From positions 1-31,472 of the forward strand of contig DKFC01000040.1 in the NCBI GenBank assembly GCA_002452745.1: DNA of 31,472 nucleotides, given 5' to 3'. The stretch's first letter is position 1, and each line of letters opens with the position of its first letter. A program made the position numbers and the translations under genes. This DNA is from Firmicutes bacterium UBA6806. GTDB taxonomy: Bacteria; Bacillota; Clostridia; Peptostreptococcales; Acidaminobacteraceae. Positions 1 through 6,516 of the stretch are shown one piece after another. The notes under the pieces were generated by a model that was not told the origin of the DNA, did no database searches, and saw nothing but the letters and a program-made list of their open reading frames with translations.

Positions 1-434
1 TACACAGATAATCTTACACGCCCAACTTCATCTTGGCACTTACAGAGAATATATCCTCCTGGTTTTGTAATTCTTCTTAACTCTTTCAATCCGCTTCTGT
101 ATAGATTGATAACAGCGTCATGTGTTGTATATCTCGTGGTGTTATAACAATCAACCATACCCTTTAAATTTGTAATACGAGCATAAGGAGGATCAATAAC
201 GCTATGGTCAAAATAATTTTCGCAGTAAGGCAACTTTCTAAAATCAATCCCAGTTTTTATATCAGAACCAACTATAGTATATTTGGTTCTATCAATATCT
301 TTCCAAAACACTCCTTTGCCATATGTCACATCAGCCACTCGATCCCCTTTATTAAAATATAGACTTACTACATCCTTAATTAATCCTGAATTACGAGTAA
401 GATGTACGGTATATATTGTTTTAGAATCGTCCAT
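1..434 (-). CDS. Phage DNA methyltransferase (N6-adenine or N4-cytosine), cut by window edge
   Basis: The reading frame starts at ATG 434 after a GGGGTGAA ribosome binding site and runs off the left edge, so about 144 residues are visible. The sequence shows an AdoMet-binding motif near residues 35-41 (D-V-T-Y-G-K-G) and a catalytic DPPY motif at 81-84, in the order motif I then motif IV. DPPY is typical of amino-methyltransferases acting on adenine N6 or cytosine N4. It is the last visible gene of the leftward phage early operon, 13 bases after its neighbour, and the third methyltransferase of the element. Inference: it modifies phage DNA against host restriction. The target base and recognition site cannot be told from this part. 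Confidence 0.8.
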   Translation of the reverse strand, partial: MDDSKTIYTVHLTRNSGLIKDVVSLYFNKGDRVADVTYGKGVFWKDIDRTKYTIVGSDIKTGIDFRKLPYCENYFDHSVIDPPYARITNLKGMVDCYNTTRYTTHDAVINLYRSGLKELRRITKPGGYILCKCQDEVGRVRLSV

Positions 435-447
435 TGATTCACCCCAG

Positions 448-699
448 TTATTCATCGACGTTTGCTTTGTATGGATTCTTCACATACTCTCCATCCACTT
501 TTACATATCTCCGCTCTATTTTTATTAAGGCCATCCCATCCCCGAAAATCCCCAGTAATTCCGCTTTGTGAGTCTCGTTTAGGTTTTTTAATATTTTTCT
601 AACGTGCCTTGTATCTCCATTAATTTGCGTTACCAATGCCCTGTCTGAGTTTACAAAGTGCCTAATTACTCTCTGCTGTACTCTATTTTGCTCTGTCAT
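448..699 (-). CDS. Small phage protein of unknown function (83 aa)
   Basis: I do not recognise a family. The protein is basic at its N-terminus (TEQNRVQQRVIRHF) and has a C-terminal segment rich in charged residues and beta-forming stretches. It starts at ATG 699 behind GGGGGAAT and overlaps the end of the upstream DUF4406-like gene by 17 bases, so the two are probably translationally coupled. Its place between a nucleotide-related gene and a methyltransferase gene suggests an accessory role in phage DNA metabolism, but that rests on context only. Confidence 0.6.
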   Translation of the reverse strand: MTEQNRVQQRVIRHFVNSDRALVTQINGDTRHVRKILKNLNETHKAELLGIFGDGMALIKIERRYVKVDGEYVKNPYKANVDE

Positions 700-1027
700 T
701 TTTTATTCCCCCATCAAACAATACTCTTTTAACTGTCTTGCCTAGCACTTTCGTCAATAAAATTTCGCTCTTCATTCCATCGGAAATATGTTCTGTGAAT
801 ACCCACGTCTCATCACAGATTTTTATAAGCTCCAACCCAATCTCTAGCCCTCGTTCTCTTTGCTCTGCTATCTCATCGTTTAGAAAATCCCTATACATAA
901 CATGTGGGGCAATTGGGATGTATCCCATTTCTATTACAGTTTTGCAGTAGCCTTTCGCTCTTTCAACATTTCCCTCTATGTCCCCTTTCAGGGGTGAACA
1001 TACATAAATTAGTTTTTGCTTAAACAT
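683..1027 (-). CDS. DUF4406-like (nucleoside 2-deoxyribosyltransferase-fold) phage protein
   Basis: The 114-residue protein opens with a beta strand and the motif YVCSPLKGD near residue 8, followed by N-x-x-x-A-x-x-Y-C, an IAPHVMY segment and the ELIKICDETWVF segment near residue 65. This is the layout of the DUF4406/nucleoside 2-deoxyribosyltransferase-like fold common in Firmicutes phages. Family knowledge suggests binding or cleavage of a nucleoside or nucleotide, but phage members are poorly characterised. It lies in the leftward early operon just after the HNH-like gene and overlaps the next gene by 17 bases. The fold is fairly sure; the activity is not. Confidence 0.7.
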   Translation of the reverse strand: MFKQKLIYVCSPLKGDIEGNVERAKGYCKTVIEMGYIPIAPHVMYRDFLNDEIAEQRERGLEIGLELIKICDETWVFTEHISDGMKSEILLTKVLGKTVKRVLFDGGIKNDRAK

Positions 1028-1040
1028 CTTTTATCCTCCC

Positions 1041-1328
1041 TTATAAATATGATTTACCGTACCTTCTTCTAAATTCATCTCTTGTCCCTATTTTCGCTTC
1101 GTAGATCGCTTGACCAAGCATTTTTGACAACTTTTCTGCCATTGGATTTTCGTGGATACGCTCAATTATTTGGCCTAGGTTGTGACACTTGTTGCAACTT
1201 GGAACTTTTAGACCGTCTTTCTCTGCAAGCTCCCTATTTCCCATTCCAAATAACAAATGGTGGTCACATTGTCGTTTCCCTCCGCAAAAGAAGCAACGGT
1301 CTTCGTCTGTTATAATACTTTTACTCAT
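1041..1328 (-). CDS. HNH-like zinc-binding phage protein (95 aa)
   Basis: Two metal-binding clusters are visible: CFFCGGKRQCDHH near residues 13-25 and CNKCHN near 45-50. The spacing C-x2-C ... DHH ... C-x2-CH resembles HNH/recombination-type phage proteins found beside replication genes. The start at ATG 1328 follows AGAGGAGAAA. It sits 13 bases after the cytosine methylase gene and 13 bases before the DUF4406-like gene, inside the same operon. The known family suggests a nuclease or recombination accessory role. It could be a structural zinc protein without cleavage activity, since the full catalytic HNH pattern is only partly visible. Confidence 0.65.
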   Translation of the reverse strand: MSKSIITDEDRCFFCGGKRQCDHHLLFGMGNRELAEKDGLKVPSCNKCHNLGQIIERIHENPMAEKLSKMLGQAIYEAKIGTRDEFRRRYGKSYL

Positions 1329-1341
1329 TTCATTTTCTCCT

Positions 1342-3063
1342 CTAAATTGCTATTTCTTTTCTAAAGTCTTCCATCGTCTCTAATTTGTTTCCGCACATTT
1401 CAGGTAAATTAGCTCTAACCAGTGCCTCAGCGTATGGAGGCGGTACAGAGTTACCAACTCGCTTTACTTTTTCAACTTTTGAATACGCCTTTCCATTGAC
1501 ATCAAAATCAATGATGTAATCTCTCGGGAAACCGTTAGCTGGATAGAGTTCATGTGGTTCTAGCATTCGCATGCCAATATCAACAATTTGATAGTCAATA
1601 CCTTCTACAGTCACAATTCCAAAACGATCTTTTGAGACAATTGTTCCTATAGGTTCATTTACCTTTTGTCCAGTTCCTTGACCGTAATATTTGATTAAGA
1701 ATGCCTTTACTAAATTCGATTTGTTTACGGCTGTTAACGTTGCGCTTGGTTCAGTAACTAAATGGCCTGTTGAAGTTCCGAACTGCCGACTTATGAAAGC
1801 AGCAACTAAAGCATTATGATCTATACTCGTTACTGTTCCTAACGGATGTTTAATGTTTGAACCAGCGCCTTTATATCCTCCTGAGTAATGCTTTGAAATG
1901 AAAGCACTTACCATGGCATAACGTGGGCTCCCATCAATAGTTAGAATTGGTTTGTTTAGCTGCTGACCTCTAATTGAGTCTTTAGTTTGTTCAGTATGGT
2001 ATTGAATGAGAGAAGGTGCAATCAACATCTGCTCAGCCTTGCTCACTAGCGTTCTAATTGGTTCCTGTACTGAATATGATCTATCATCTGAGTAACCAGT
2101 TTGACCAATTGCCGACATCACAGGTGATATTAAAGCGTTCCCATTCTTTGCAGTCAATGTGTTAAACGGCTCATTGATGCCTCTTGAATAGTGCCAATCG
2201 TTTCCACTATGATTCACTTGAATAATGAAAGGTTCAGGGTTATCTATAACAAATTTTTGAATACCCCTTGCAATCCTATTCATTGTGTTCTCTGCCAATG
2301 GTCTAACAGCTCTTAATCCATACTTTTGTTTAATCTCTTCAGCAGTATCGAATATAGAAGGGCATGGAAGCGACCAGTCAATGCATTCAGCGATTGTTCT
2401 GTAAGGCAGTAACTTGCCACTTAAGACGTCCTCACTCTTTGGTTCCCCATGAGTAGGTTCTGGCCATTTAATTGGCTTACCATCGCAACGAGCTATAAGA
2501 AAAAATCGTTTTCTTATTGTAGGTGCGCCATAGTCGCATGCTTTCAACTCCTGGTGGTCAACTTTATAACCTAATTTCTCAAGCTGATGCTTAAATGATC
2601 TGAATGTCTCACCCTTTCGTTTAGGGTCAGGATATTCATGACCAAATTCATTTTTAATCAAAGGGCCCCATGTTTTGAACTCTTCAACATTCTCTAAAAT
2701 AATCACTCTTGGTTTTACCGTTGCTGCCCATCGAAGCGCAACCCAAGCGAGCCCTCTAATTTTTTTCTTGACTGGTTTTCTTCCCTTCGCCTTGCTAAAA
2801 TGTGTACAGTCAGGCGAAAACCATGCCAGTGCAACGTTGCGACCTCTGCAAGCTACTTTTGGATTTATGTCCCAAACGGATTCACAATAATGTTCTGTGA
2901 AAGGATGATTCATTTTATGGAGTGCAATTGCATCTGGATCATGATTAATTGCAATGTCCACTGGTCGCCCAATTGCAAGCTCTATTCCAGTCGATGCACC
3001 ACCGCCGCCAGCAAAATTGTCAACTATTATTTCATCTAATAAATTTACTTGTGCTGTTTTCAT
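1342..3063 (-). CDS. Phage DNA (cytosine-5-) methyltransferase with repeated target-recognition region
   Basis: This 573-residue enzyme shows the m5C methylase motifs in order: AdoMet motif FAGGGGASTG at 17-26, catalytic loop SPDCTHFS at 83-90 with Cys86 (a phage variant of the usual PPCQ), ENV at 124-126, the QELKACDYGAPTIRKRFFLIAR region (motif VIII) at 171-192, and RVGNSVPPP (motif X) at 535-543. It transfers a methyl group from AdoMet to cytosine C5. Between motifs VIII and X, residues 278-484 form about six repeats of 32-37 residues with the pattern AF(I/L)xKxYGxGTG..V.EP..T. The start at ATG 3063 follows AGAGGAGAAAG. It lies 12 bases after the Dam-type gene. Inferred role: protection from restriction, or packaging or expression control. 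Confidence 0.92.
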   Translation of the reverse strand: MKTAQVNLLDEIIVDNFAGGGGASTGIELAIGRPVDIAINHDPDAIALHKMNHPFTEHYCESVWDINPKVACRGRNVALAWFSPDCTHFSKAKGRKPVKKKIRGLAWVALRWAATVKPRVIILENVEEFKTWGPLIKNEFGHEYPDPKRKGETFRSFKHQLEKLGYKVDHQELKACDYGAPTIRKRFFLIARCDGKPIKWPEPTHGEPKSEDVLSGKLLPYRTIAECIDWSLPCPSIFDTAEEIKQKYGLRAVRPLAENTMNRIARGIQKFVIDNPEPFIIQVNHSGNDWHYSRGINEPFNTLTAKNGNALISPVMSAIGQTGYSDDRSYSVQEPIRTLVSKAEQMLIAPSLIQYHTEQTKDSIRGQQLNKPILTIDGSPRYAMVSAFISKHYSGGYKGAGSNIKHPLGTVTSIDHNALVAAFISRQFGTSTGHLVTEPSATLTAVNKSNLVKAFLIKYYGQGTGQKVNEPIGTIVSKDRFGIVTVEGIDYQIVDIGMRMLEPHELYPANGFPRDYIIDFDVNGKAYSKVEKVKRVGNSVPPPYAEALVRANLPEMCGNKLETMEDFRKEIAI

Positions 3064-3075
3064 AGACTTTCTCCT

Positions 3076-3888
3076 CTAAATATCCATCCTCAACTGCTTG
3101 GGTTTAGGTTTGTAGTTCATCCATATTTTTTCTGTTGCGTCTTTTCCCATTTCACATTTAGTTGGCTTAGTGTCTGTGAACCATCCTTTTAAGCACTCGT
3201 TATAAATGTCTGAGTCATATCCGCTTATCATAACGGGACCCGGGTGCTCCTTTATTGTTTCCAATAATTTTATATGCTCCACTTCTGTCATTTCACATTT
3301 ATAAATTCGGCCACTCCTTGTGCTTAAAAGATATGGCGGGTCTAAATATATAAATACATATTCTTTTTTGTATCTCTTTATTAACTCAACAGCTGGCATA
3401 CTCTCTATCTGCACAATATTCATCCCATCATGTTTTAGTCGTTTAGCTGTTTTCAAAATTGATTTTTCTAGCCTGCTCCACCTGGATGAACCTGTGTCTA
3501 CTGGTTTTATATTATTGCTCCATCCTGTTATGTCAGATGTTTTTGTTCCGATTGCTTGCCAGCACCTAACCATAAATCGCCTCGCCTTTTCTACGCCATC
3601 TTCTGTTTGGTTGTAACTTAATTCATATTCCGATCTAGACCACGGTGTTAAATTTATCGCTCTCATTAGTTCCAACGGATTTTGTCTTATAACTCTAAAG
3701 AGGTTTACAACATTGTCGTCAATATCATTGATTGTTTCAATTTTTGAACGCTTCTTACTAAAAAATATAGCCCCGCTCCCAAAGTACGGTTCTAGATATG
3801 TCATCTTTTCATACTCATCCGGAAAGTTGTCAATTATCCAATCCGCAGAACTCCATTTGCTACCCGGATATTTCAAAACTGTTTTCAA
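3076..3888 (-). CDS. Phage DNA adenine methylase, D12 (Dam) class
   Basis: The 270-residue protein carries the D12-class signature: KYPGSK near residue 6 (in place of KWAGGK), EPYFGSGA at 33-40 for AdoMet binding, and the catalytic DPPY at 183-186, in the order typical of Dam/DpnM enzymes. It methylates adenine N6, by family knowledge. The start is a TTG at 3888 that overlaps the TGA of the replication gene (TTGA), with GGAGAGG upstream, so translation is probably coupled to the Rep protein. The site recognised is unknown; GATC is common for the class but cannot be read here. Confidence 0.9.
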   Translation of the reverse strand: MKTVLKYPGSKWSSADWIIDNFPDEYEKMTYLEPYFGSGAIFFSKKRSKIETINDIDDNVVNLFRVIRQNPLELMRAINLTPWSRSEYELSYNQTEDGVEKARRFMVRCWQAIGTKTSDITGWSNNIKPVDTGSSRWSRLEKSILKTAKRLKHDGMNIVQIESMPAVELIKRYKKEYVFIYLDPPYLLSTRSGRIYKCEMTEVEHIKLLETIKEHPGPVMISGYDSDIYNECLKGWFTDTKPTKCEMGKDATEKIWMNYKPKPKQLRMDI

Positions 3889-4640
3889 GGCACTAATCCT
3901 CTCCTTCTTTCATTTTTGTCCTGCATCCGTACCATTGTGTAACTCTGGTAAATTCGCCCAGTGAATCTATCCTCCCCGTTGTAGACCGTTTCTTGGTCTA
4001 TGTAGTATCCAGCTTTAGGTCTTGGGTCTGGCATCCACCTTGTAGCTTTTACCACCTTTGTTTCTGGCTTTGGAATTATTAAATTGCGACTACAGCTGTA
4101 ACGCTGTTTCCTCCCCCCATCATTTTCCCTAAATGTCTCTTCCGTTTCTTTTATGATGTATGCCGCTATTTTTTTGTATTGTCCTGTTTCGTCGAGGAGT
4201 TTGAAATATGGCCTCCCATATCCCCATAGTTGTCTTACAATTTTTGCGCCATTTATCCCTTCAGGCTGATTTATCAAAATGTGGTGATGAATTGCTTTTC
4301 GCTTGTACTCTGTACAGTGGATATATTTTAGTTCTACACCCAATTTTTTATAGACTTTCCGAAGCTCTCTTATGAATTTGTCTAATATCGCTTTTGCTTC
4401 TTCTGGTGTTGGTCTTTCATCTTTTTTATATGGAAGCATAATCCAAAGGTCATCCGTTCCAAAATTTGCATTAATTTTTAATCTTAGTTTTCTTTCAGAA
4501 TTTAATTTGTTTATTTCTTTAATCTCTTCTGGTGTAGCTTTAACCTTGCCACCCCTCGATTTTGCCCCTTTCCTCTTTGTAAAACTTTTAATAACCTCAA
4601 TCGTCTCGCCCGCTTCTATTGTTGTTTTAAAATATGCCAT
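3885..4640 (-). CDS. HUH rolling-circle replication-associated protein
   Basis: The 251-residue protein resembles the Rep family found in clostridial phages and mobile elements (G2P/ORF2 type). Visible motifs are a beta-strand motif 1 near residues 52-70, the metal-binding His cluster HHH at 118-120, and a motif-3 helix with Tyr155 and Tyr161 (QYKKIAAYIIKE). A conserved YSCSRNL segment lies at 181-187. Family knowledge: such enzymes nick one strand and bind covalently to its 5' end through tyrosine. It begins at ATG 4640 with a weak AAGGGTGG site and is separated from the upstream gene by 158 bases holding a 12-bp inverted repeat and opposing terminators. Inference: it starts replication of the element or acts on an origin nearby. 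Confidence 0.75.
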   Translation of the reverse strand: MAYFKTTIEAGETIEVIKSFTKRKGAKSRGGKVKATPEEIKEINKLNSERKLRLKINANFGTDDLWIMLPYKKDERPTPEEAKAILDKFIRELRKVYKKLGVELKYIHCTEYKRKAIHHHILINQPEGINGAKIVRQLWGYGRPYFKLLDETGQYKKIAAYIIKETEETFRENDGGRKQRYSCSRNLIIPKPETKVVKATRWMPDPRPKAGYYIDQETVYNGEDRFTGRIYQSYTMVRMQDKNERRRGLVP

Positions 4641-4690
4641 ATTAAAATACCACCCTTGATACTAAAGTTAATAGTTTTAACAAGTTCTAA

Positions 4691-4716
4691 ACGGCTACAA
4701 TCCGCCGTCTTTTTTT
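4691..4716 (+). terminator. Possible short plus-strand terminator
   Basis: ACGGC and GCCGT form a 5-bp stem with an 8-base loop, followed by seven T. It faces against the early operon, and no gene on the plus strand feeds it. It may stop antisense transcription before the rep gene leader, or it may be part of an origin structure. The short stem keeps confidence low. Confidence 0.35.
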
Positions 4717-4726
4717 GTTTTCTTTA

Positions 4727-4773
4727 GCCGCAAAATGTGGTATAATTTATTAAAGGTTTTTACATTTTGCGGC
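4727..4773. repeat. 12-bp perfect inverted repeat around a TATAAT box
   Basis: GCCGCAAAATGT (4727-4738) and ACATTTTGCGGC (4762-4773) are perfectly complementary arms with a 23-bp spacer. The spacer contains an extended -10 sequence (TGTGGTATAAT, TATAAT at 4741-4746) reading rightward. It lies 87-134 bases upstream of the HUH Rep start. It could be a binding or nicking site for Rep, or an operator for the small plus-strand RNA described here. Confidence 0.7.
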
Positions 4774-4826
4774 AACTTGCCAAAGAGTAGCTCTTAACTT
4801 ATTCCAGTAGGTTAAGAGCTTTTTTC
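4750..4826 (+). ncRNA. Candidate antisense RNA opposite the rep leader
   Basis: An extended -10 box (TG then TATAAT at 4741-4746) is followed about 40 bases later by a strong intrinsic terminator (4789-4831), with no open frame of note between. The predicted RNA is about 75-80 bases. It is complementary to the transcript of the leftward early operon in the leader of the HUH rep gene and to the last codons of the small zinc-ribbon gene (4799-4948). Rolling-circle plasmids often control Rep with such counter-transcribed RNAs. No good -35 was seen, so the call rests on the -10, the terminator and the position. Confidence 0.4.
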
Positions 4827-4831
4827 TTTTT
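4789..4831 (+). terminator. Strong plus-strand intrinsic terminator inside the minus-strand operon
   Basis: AGCTCTTAAC (4789-4798) pairs perfectly with GTTAAGAGCT (4811-4820) across a 12-base loop and is followed by a T tract interrupted by one C. On the minus strand the stem is not followed by T, so it acts only on rightward transcription. Confidence 0.75.
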
Positions 4832-4948
4832 GGATTTACAGTAAGGACACAGATACCCTTCCTTTGGAATACGCTTTTTTACACTAACGTTCCATGCCCT
4901 TTTGCATTTTCTGCACTTTTTATACACTGCTTTTTTTACTTTCGTCAC
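4799..4948 (-). CDS. Small zinc-ribbon protein (49 aa)
   Basis: This short frame begins at GTG 4948 with GGGAGGAAAT upstream and overlaps the end of the preceding gene (stop at 4920) by 29 bases. The protein has two CxxC pairs: C12-R-K-C15 and C34-P-Y-C37, joined by a basic segment and ending in a lysine-rich tail (KSKKKKALNLLE). This is a rubredoxin-like zinc ribbon, common in small phage proteins that bind nucleic acid. Its 3' end overlaps the plus-strand terminator, so the candidate antisense RNA covers its last codons. The function is unknown. Confidence 0.65.
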   Translation of the reverse strand: MTKVKKAVYKKCRKCKRAWNVSVKKRIPKEGYLCPYCKSKKKKALNLLE

Positions 4949-5189
4949 GGCTTAATTTCCTCCCTATGGCCTTACCAGAGAATCGAGGCGCTTCACCTAC
5001 AAAATTTATTTTTTCCGCTCTAGCTCTGGTCACGCTATGTCGATTCCTGTCCAGCATATTTCCAGATAAAATTATTTTTCCTGCTTCTGTTCTGGAATAA
5101 ATTATTTCGTCTATACGTTTATAAATTATGCCATCGTTCTCTACTTCGCACATATGGACAAATGCCGTTTTTAGTTCCTCATCTGTCAT
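4920..5189 (-). CDS. Phage protein of unknown function (89 aa)
   Basis: No family recognised. The protein is charged, with an acidic N-terminal half (MTDEELKTAF, EVENDG) and a basic C-terminal half (SVTRARAEK ... KLSRDESKKS). The start at ATG 5189 overlaps the TGA of the small membrane protein upstream (ATGA), and a ribosome binding site (GGGGAGAC) lies inside that gene, so the three genes from 5511 down to 4920 look translationally coupled. It overlaps the zinc-ribbon gene that follows by 29 bases. Confidence 0.65.
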   Translation of the reverse strand: MTDEELKTAFVHMCEVENDGIIYKRIDEIIYSRTEAGKIILSGNMLDRNRHSVTRARAEKINFVGEAPRFSGKAIGRKLSRDESKKSSV

Positions 5190-5320
5190 CTGTCTCCCCT
5201 TTCTTTCACTGGTTTTTCCATAAAAAGGTATAAAATTAGAACAGCCATCAACACAAGCAATAGGTCTGCTCCATTAAATATTCCATCCGCTAAAAATGTC
5301 TTGGTTAGTAATCTAATCAC
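5186..5320 (-). CDS. Small single-pass membrane protein (44 aa)
   Basis: The frame starts at GTG 5320, overlapping the upstream stop by four bases (GTGA), with AAAGGA nine bases before it, and ends in an ATGA overlap with the next gene. The protein has a hydrophobic stretch at about residues 19-33 (DLLLVLMAVLILYLF) followed by a charged tail (MEKPVKERGDR). It fits one transmembrane helix. The tight overlaps on both sides are the best evidence that it is a real gene. The function is unknown; small phage membrane proteins of this kind can be lysis or membrane-targeting factors. Confidence 0.6.
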   Translation of the reverse strand: MIRLLTKTFLADGIFNGADLLLVLMAVLILYLFMEKPVKERGDR

Positions 5321-5511
5321 CTTGTACCGTCCTTTCTAAATCTGTTCATTTTCACTTTTGCAATTTTCTCTTCTGGATTGTTTTTGCTTCTCTCTTCTAA
5401 AATCTCCCTTATCTCTGTAGGAGTTAAATCGACAGAAAAAATCTGTATATCATTCCTTGCTCTCTTTCCCTTAGATGTATTAATGTCCCCAGATACAATT
5501 ACTTTTGCCAT
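5317..5511 (-). CDS. Small phage protein of unknown function (64 aa)
   Basis: ATG 5511 follows AAGGAGGTAAAC, which overlaps the stop of the upstream gene. The protein has a beta-like N-terminus (MAKVIVSGDI), the segment LTPTEIREILEERSK predicted as a helix, and a basic end (KVKMNRFRKDGTR). I do not recognise it. It is part of a tightly packed early operon, with a 2-base gap upstream and a 4-base overlap downstream. Confidence 0.65.
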   Translation of the reverse strand: MAKVIVSGDINTSKGKRARNDIQIFSVDLTPTEIREILEERSKNNPEEKIAKVKMNRFRKDGTR

Positions 5512-5513
5512 GT

Positions 5514-5774
5514 TTACCTCCTTATTATTCTAGCTTCAAACCCAGCCAATAACGGCCATCCTTCTTCTGTCTTCCTATCTAAATCCGATATCTCCACTTG
5601 TTCCCATTTGTTGTCATTCAAAATTTCAAGCGTGTCTCCTTTGGAAATTAAGAATATTTTCCCTGTTTCATGATCTTCTAAATATGGTGGCTCATTTTCT
5701 TCTATAACAAGTCTTCCCACTTTGTAACCCTGTATAATGCAACTTGTTTTTCTCAAACTTTCTTCCAATAACAT
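5514..5774 (-). CDS. DUF5348-like phage protein (86 aa)
   Basis: The C-terminus GWPLLAGFEARIIR and the middle segment (a W-x-x-V-x-I strand near residue 57) resemble the small DUF5348 proteins found in clostridial phage early operons. The whole chain looks mainly beta: short strands separated by charged turns. It starts at ATG 5774 with AGGAGG twelve bases upstream. No function is known for the family. The family call comes from pattern memory only. Confidence 0.55.
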   Translation of the reverse strand: MLLEESLRKTSCIIQGYKVGRLVIEENEPPYLEDHETGKIFLISKGDTLEILNDNKWEQVEISDLDRKTEEGWPLLAGFEARIIRR

Positions 5775-5807
5775 CTGTAATAAGCCTCCTAATCTTTTTC
5801 TATTCTG

Positions 5808-6011
5808 TTAGTTTTCGGTGTCATCTGGATTTATATTGCTTTCAGATTTAATTGGTGGCGCAAATATAGACATATCTATTTTGGGGACTTTTCTGTATGC
5901 CTCCTCAAACTCTTCCATTGTGTAAATTCCATGCTTATTTAAGTACGCCCATGCCAATCTTTTTCGTTCCTCTATCTCCTCAGGTGTACAATCTCTCAAG
6001 TTCTTAGCCAT
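5808..6011 (-). CDS. Small phage protein of unknown function (67 aa)
   Basis: The frame is open back to ATG 6077, but I place the start at ATG 6011. It has a good site (GGAAAGGAG) seven bases upstream, and the bases between 6012 and 6071 match a leader element repeated before other genes, so they are probably untranslated. The protein begins MAKNLRDCTPEEIEERKR and has a helical N-terminal half and an acidic C-terminus (NINPDDTEN). Family unknown. It lies 33 bases before the DUF5348-like gene. Confidence 0.6.
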   Translation of the reverse strand: MAKNLRDCTPEEIEERKRLAWAYLNKHGIYTMEEFEEAYRKVPKIDMSIFAPPIKSESNINPDDTEN

Positions 6012-6071
6012 ATTATTTCTCCTTTCCTCTTGTGTATGACCGCCTAACTTTCCAGCCTCTAAAATTTTCCT
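6012..6071 (-). promoter_or_regulatory. Repeated leader element, copy A
   Basis: Upstream of the 5808-6011 gene. It shares AGGAAAATTTTAGAGG exactly with copy B, then CTG..AAGTT and a CATACACAAGAG box that leads into the ribosome binding site. The hairpin seen in copies B and C is poorly conserved here. Confidence 0.55.
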
Positions 6072-6080
6072 TTTCATTTA

Positions 6081-6383
6081 TCACTTTAAACACCTAACTA
6101 TTACTAGCATCAGCGTAATCAAAGTTGCAACAGCATTTGAAACCGCAAGTATCGTAATTAACTTTAACAGCTCACCCCCAGTTTTCTCATCATGCAAAAG
6201 TTTAAAATCAATCATGCTTTTTAACGCTCTTATGTTGTTAAATATAAATTGTTCTCTTTCGTCTCTTCCGTCTTCTATTTCTCCAGTATGGTACTGGTAT
6301 TTCGCTTTCCCTCTCATCCAATACTTTTTTGAGAACTCTTCTCTTGTCAGTTTTGCATCTGAAAACGATTTATCTTTCCTCAT
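6081..6383 (-). CDS. Phage membrane protein with C-terminal transmembrane helix (100 aa)
   Basis: The N-terminal 65 residues are charged (MRKDKSFSDAKLTREEFSKK ...) and would lie in the cytoplasm. Residues about 72-97 form a hydrophobic helix (LLKLITILAVSNAVATLITLML) ending in VIVRCLK. This is a tail-anchored topology. The start at ATG 6383 follows GAGAGGAGG and copy B of the leader element. I do not recognise the family. The function is unknown. Confidence 0.6.
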   Translation of the reverse strand: MRKDKSFSDAKLTREEFSKKYWMRGKAKYQYHTGEIEDGRDEREQFIFNNIRALKSMIDFKLLHDEKTGGELLKLITILAVSNAVATLITLMLVIVRCLK

Positions 6384-6439
6384 TTTTTCCTCCTCTCTTA
6401 TGTATGAGGCTGAACTTGTCAGTCCTCTAAAATTTTCCT
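6384..6439 (-). promoter_or_regulatory. Repeated leader element, copy B
   Basis: Upstream of the 6081-6383 gene. It contains AGGAAAATTTTAGAGG (identical in copy A). A hairpin follows (GG-A-CTGA, loop CAAGT, TCAGCC; on the plus strand 6408-6425), then the box CTCATACATAAGAG, which matches copy C. It ends at the GGAGG site. Confidence 0.6.
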
Positions 6440-6516
6440 ATTTTCCACCTTACGCATCTATTCTCATTTTGTTACAATTAGTACATAGTGTTGAGATTAG
6501 AAAGGAGGTGATACCA

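Noticed and set aside
283..528. 81-codon plus-strand frame at the left edge
   Set aside because: It is antisense to the partial methyltransferase, whose DPPY and AdoMet motifs are clear.
6214..6516. Upstream extension of the 6517-6753 gene to ATG 6214
   Set aside because: It runs antisense through the 6081-6383 gene and leader copy B. The strong AAAGGAGGTGAT site supports ATG 6517.
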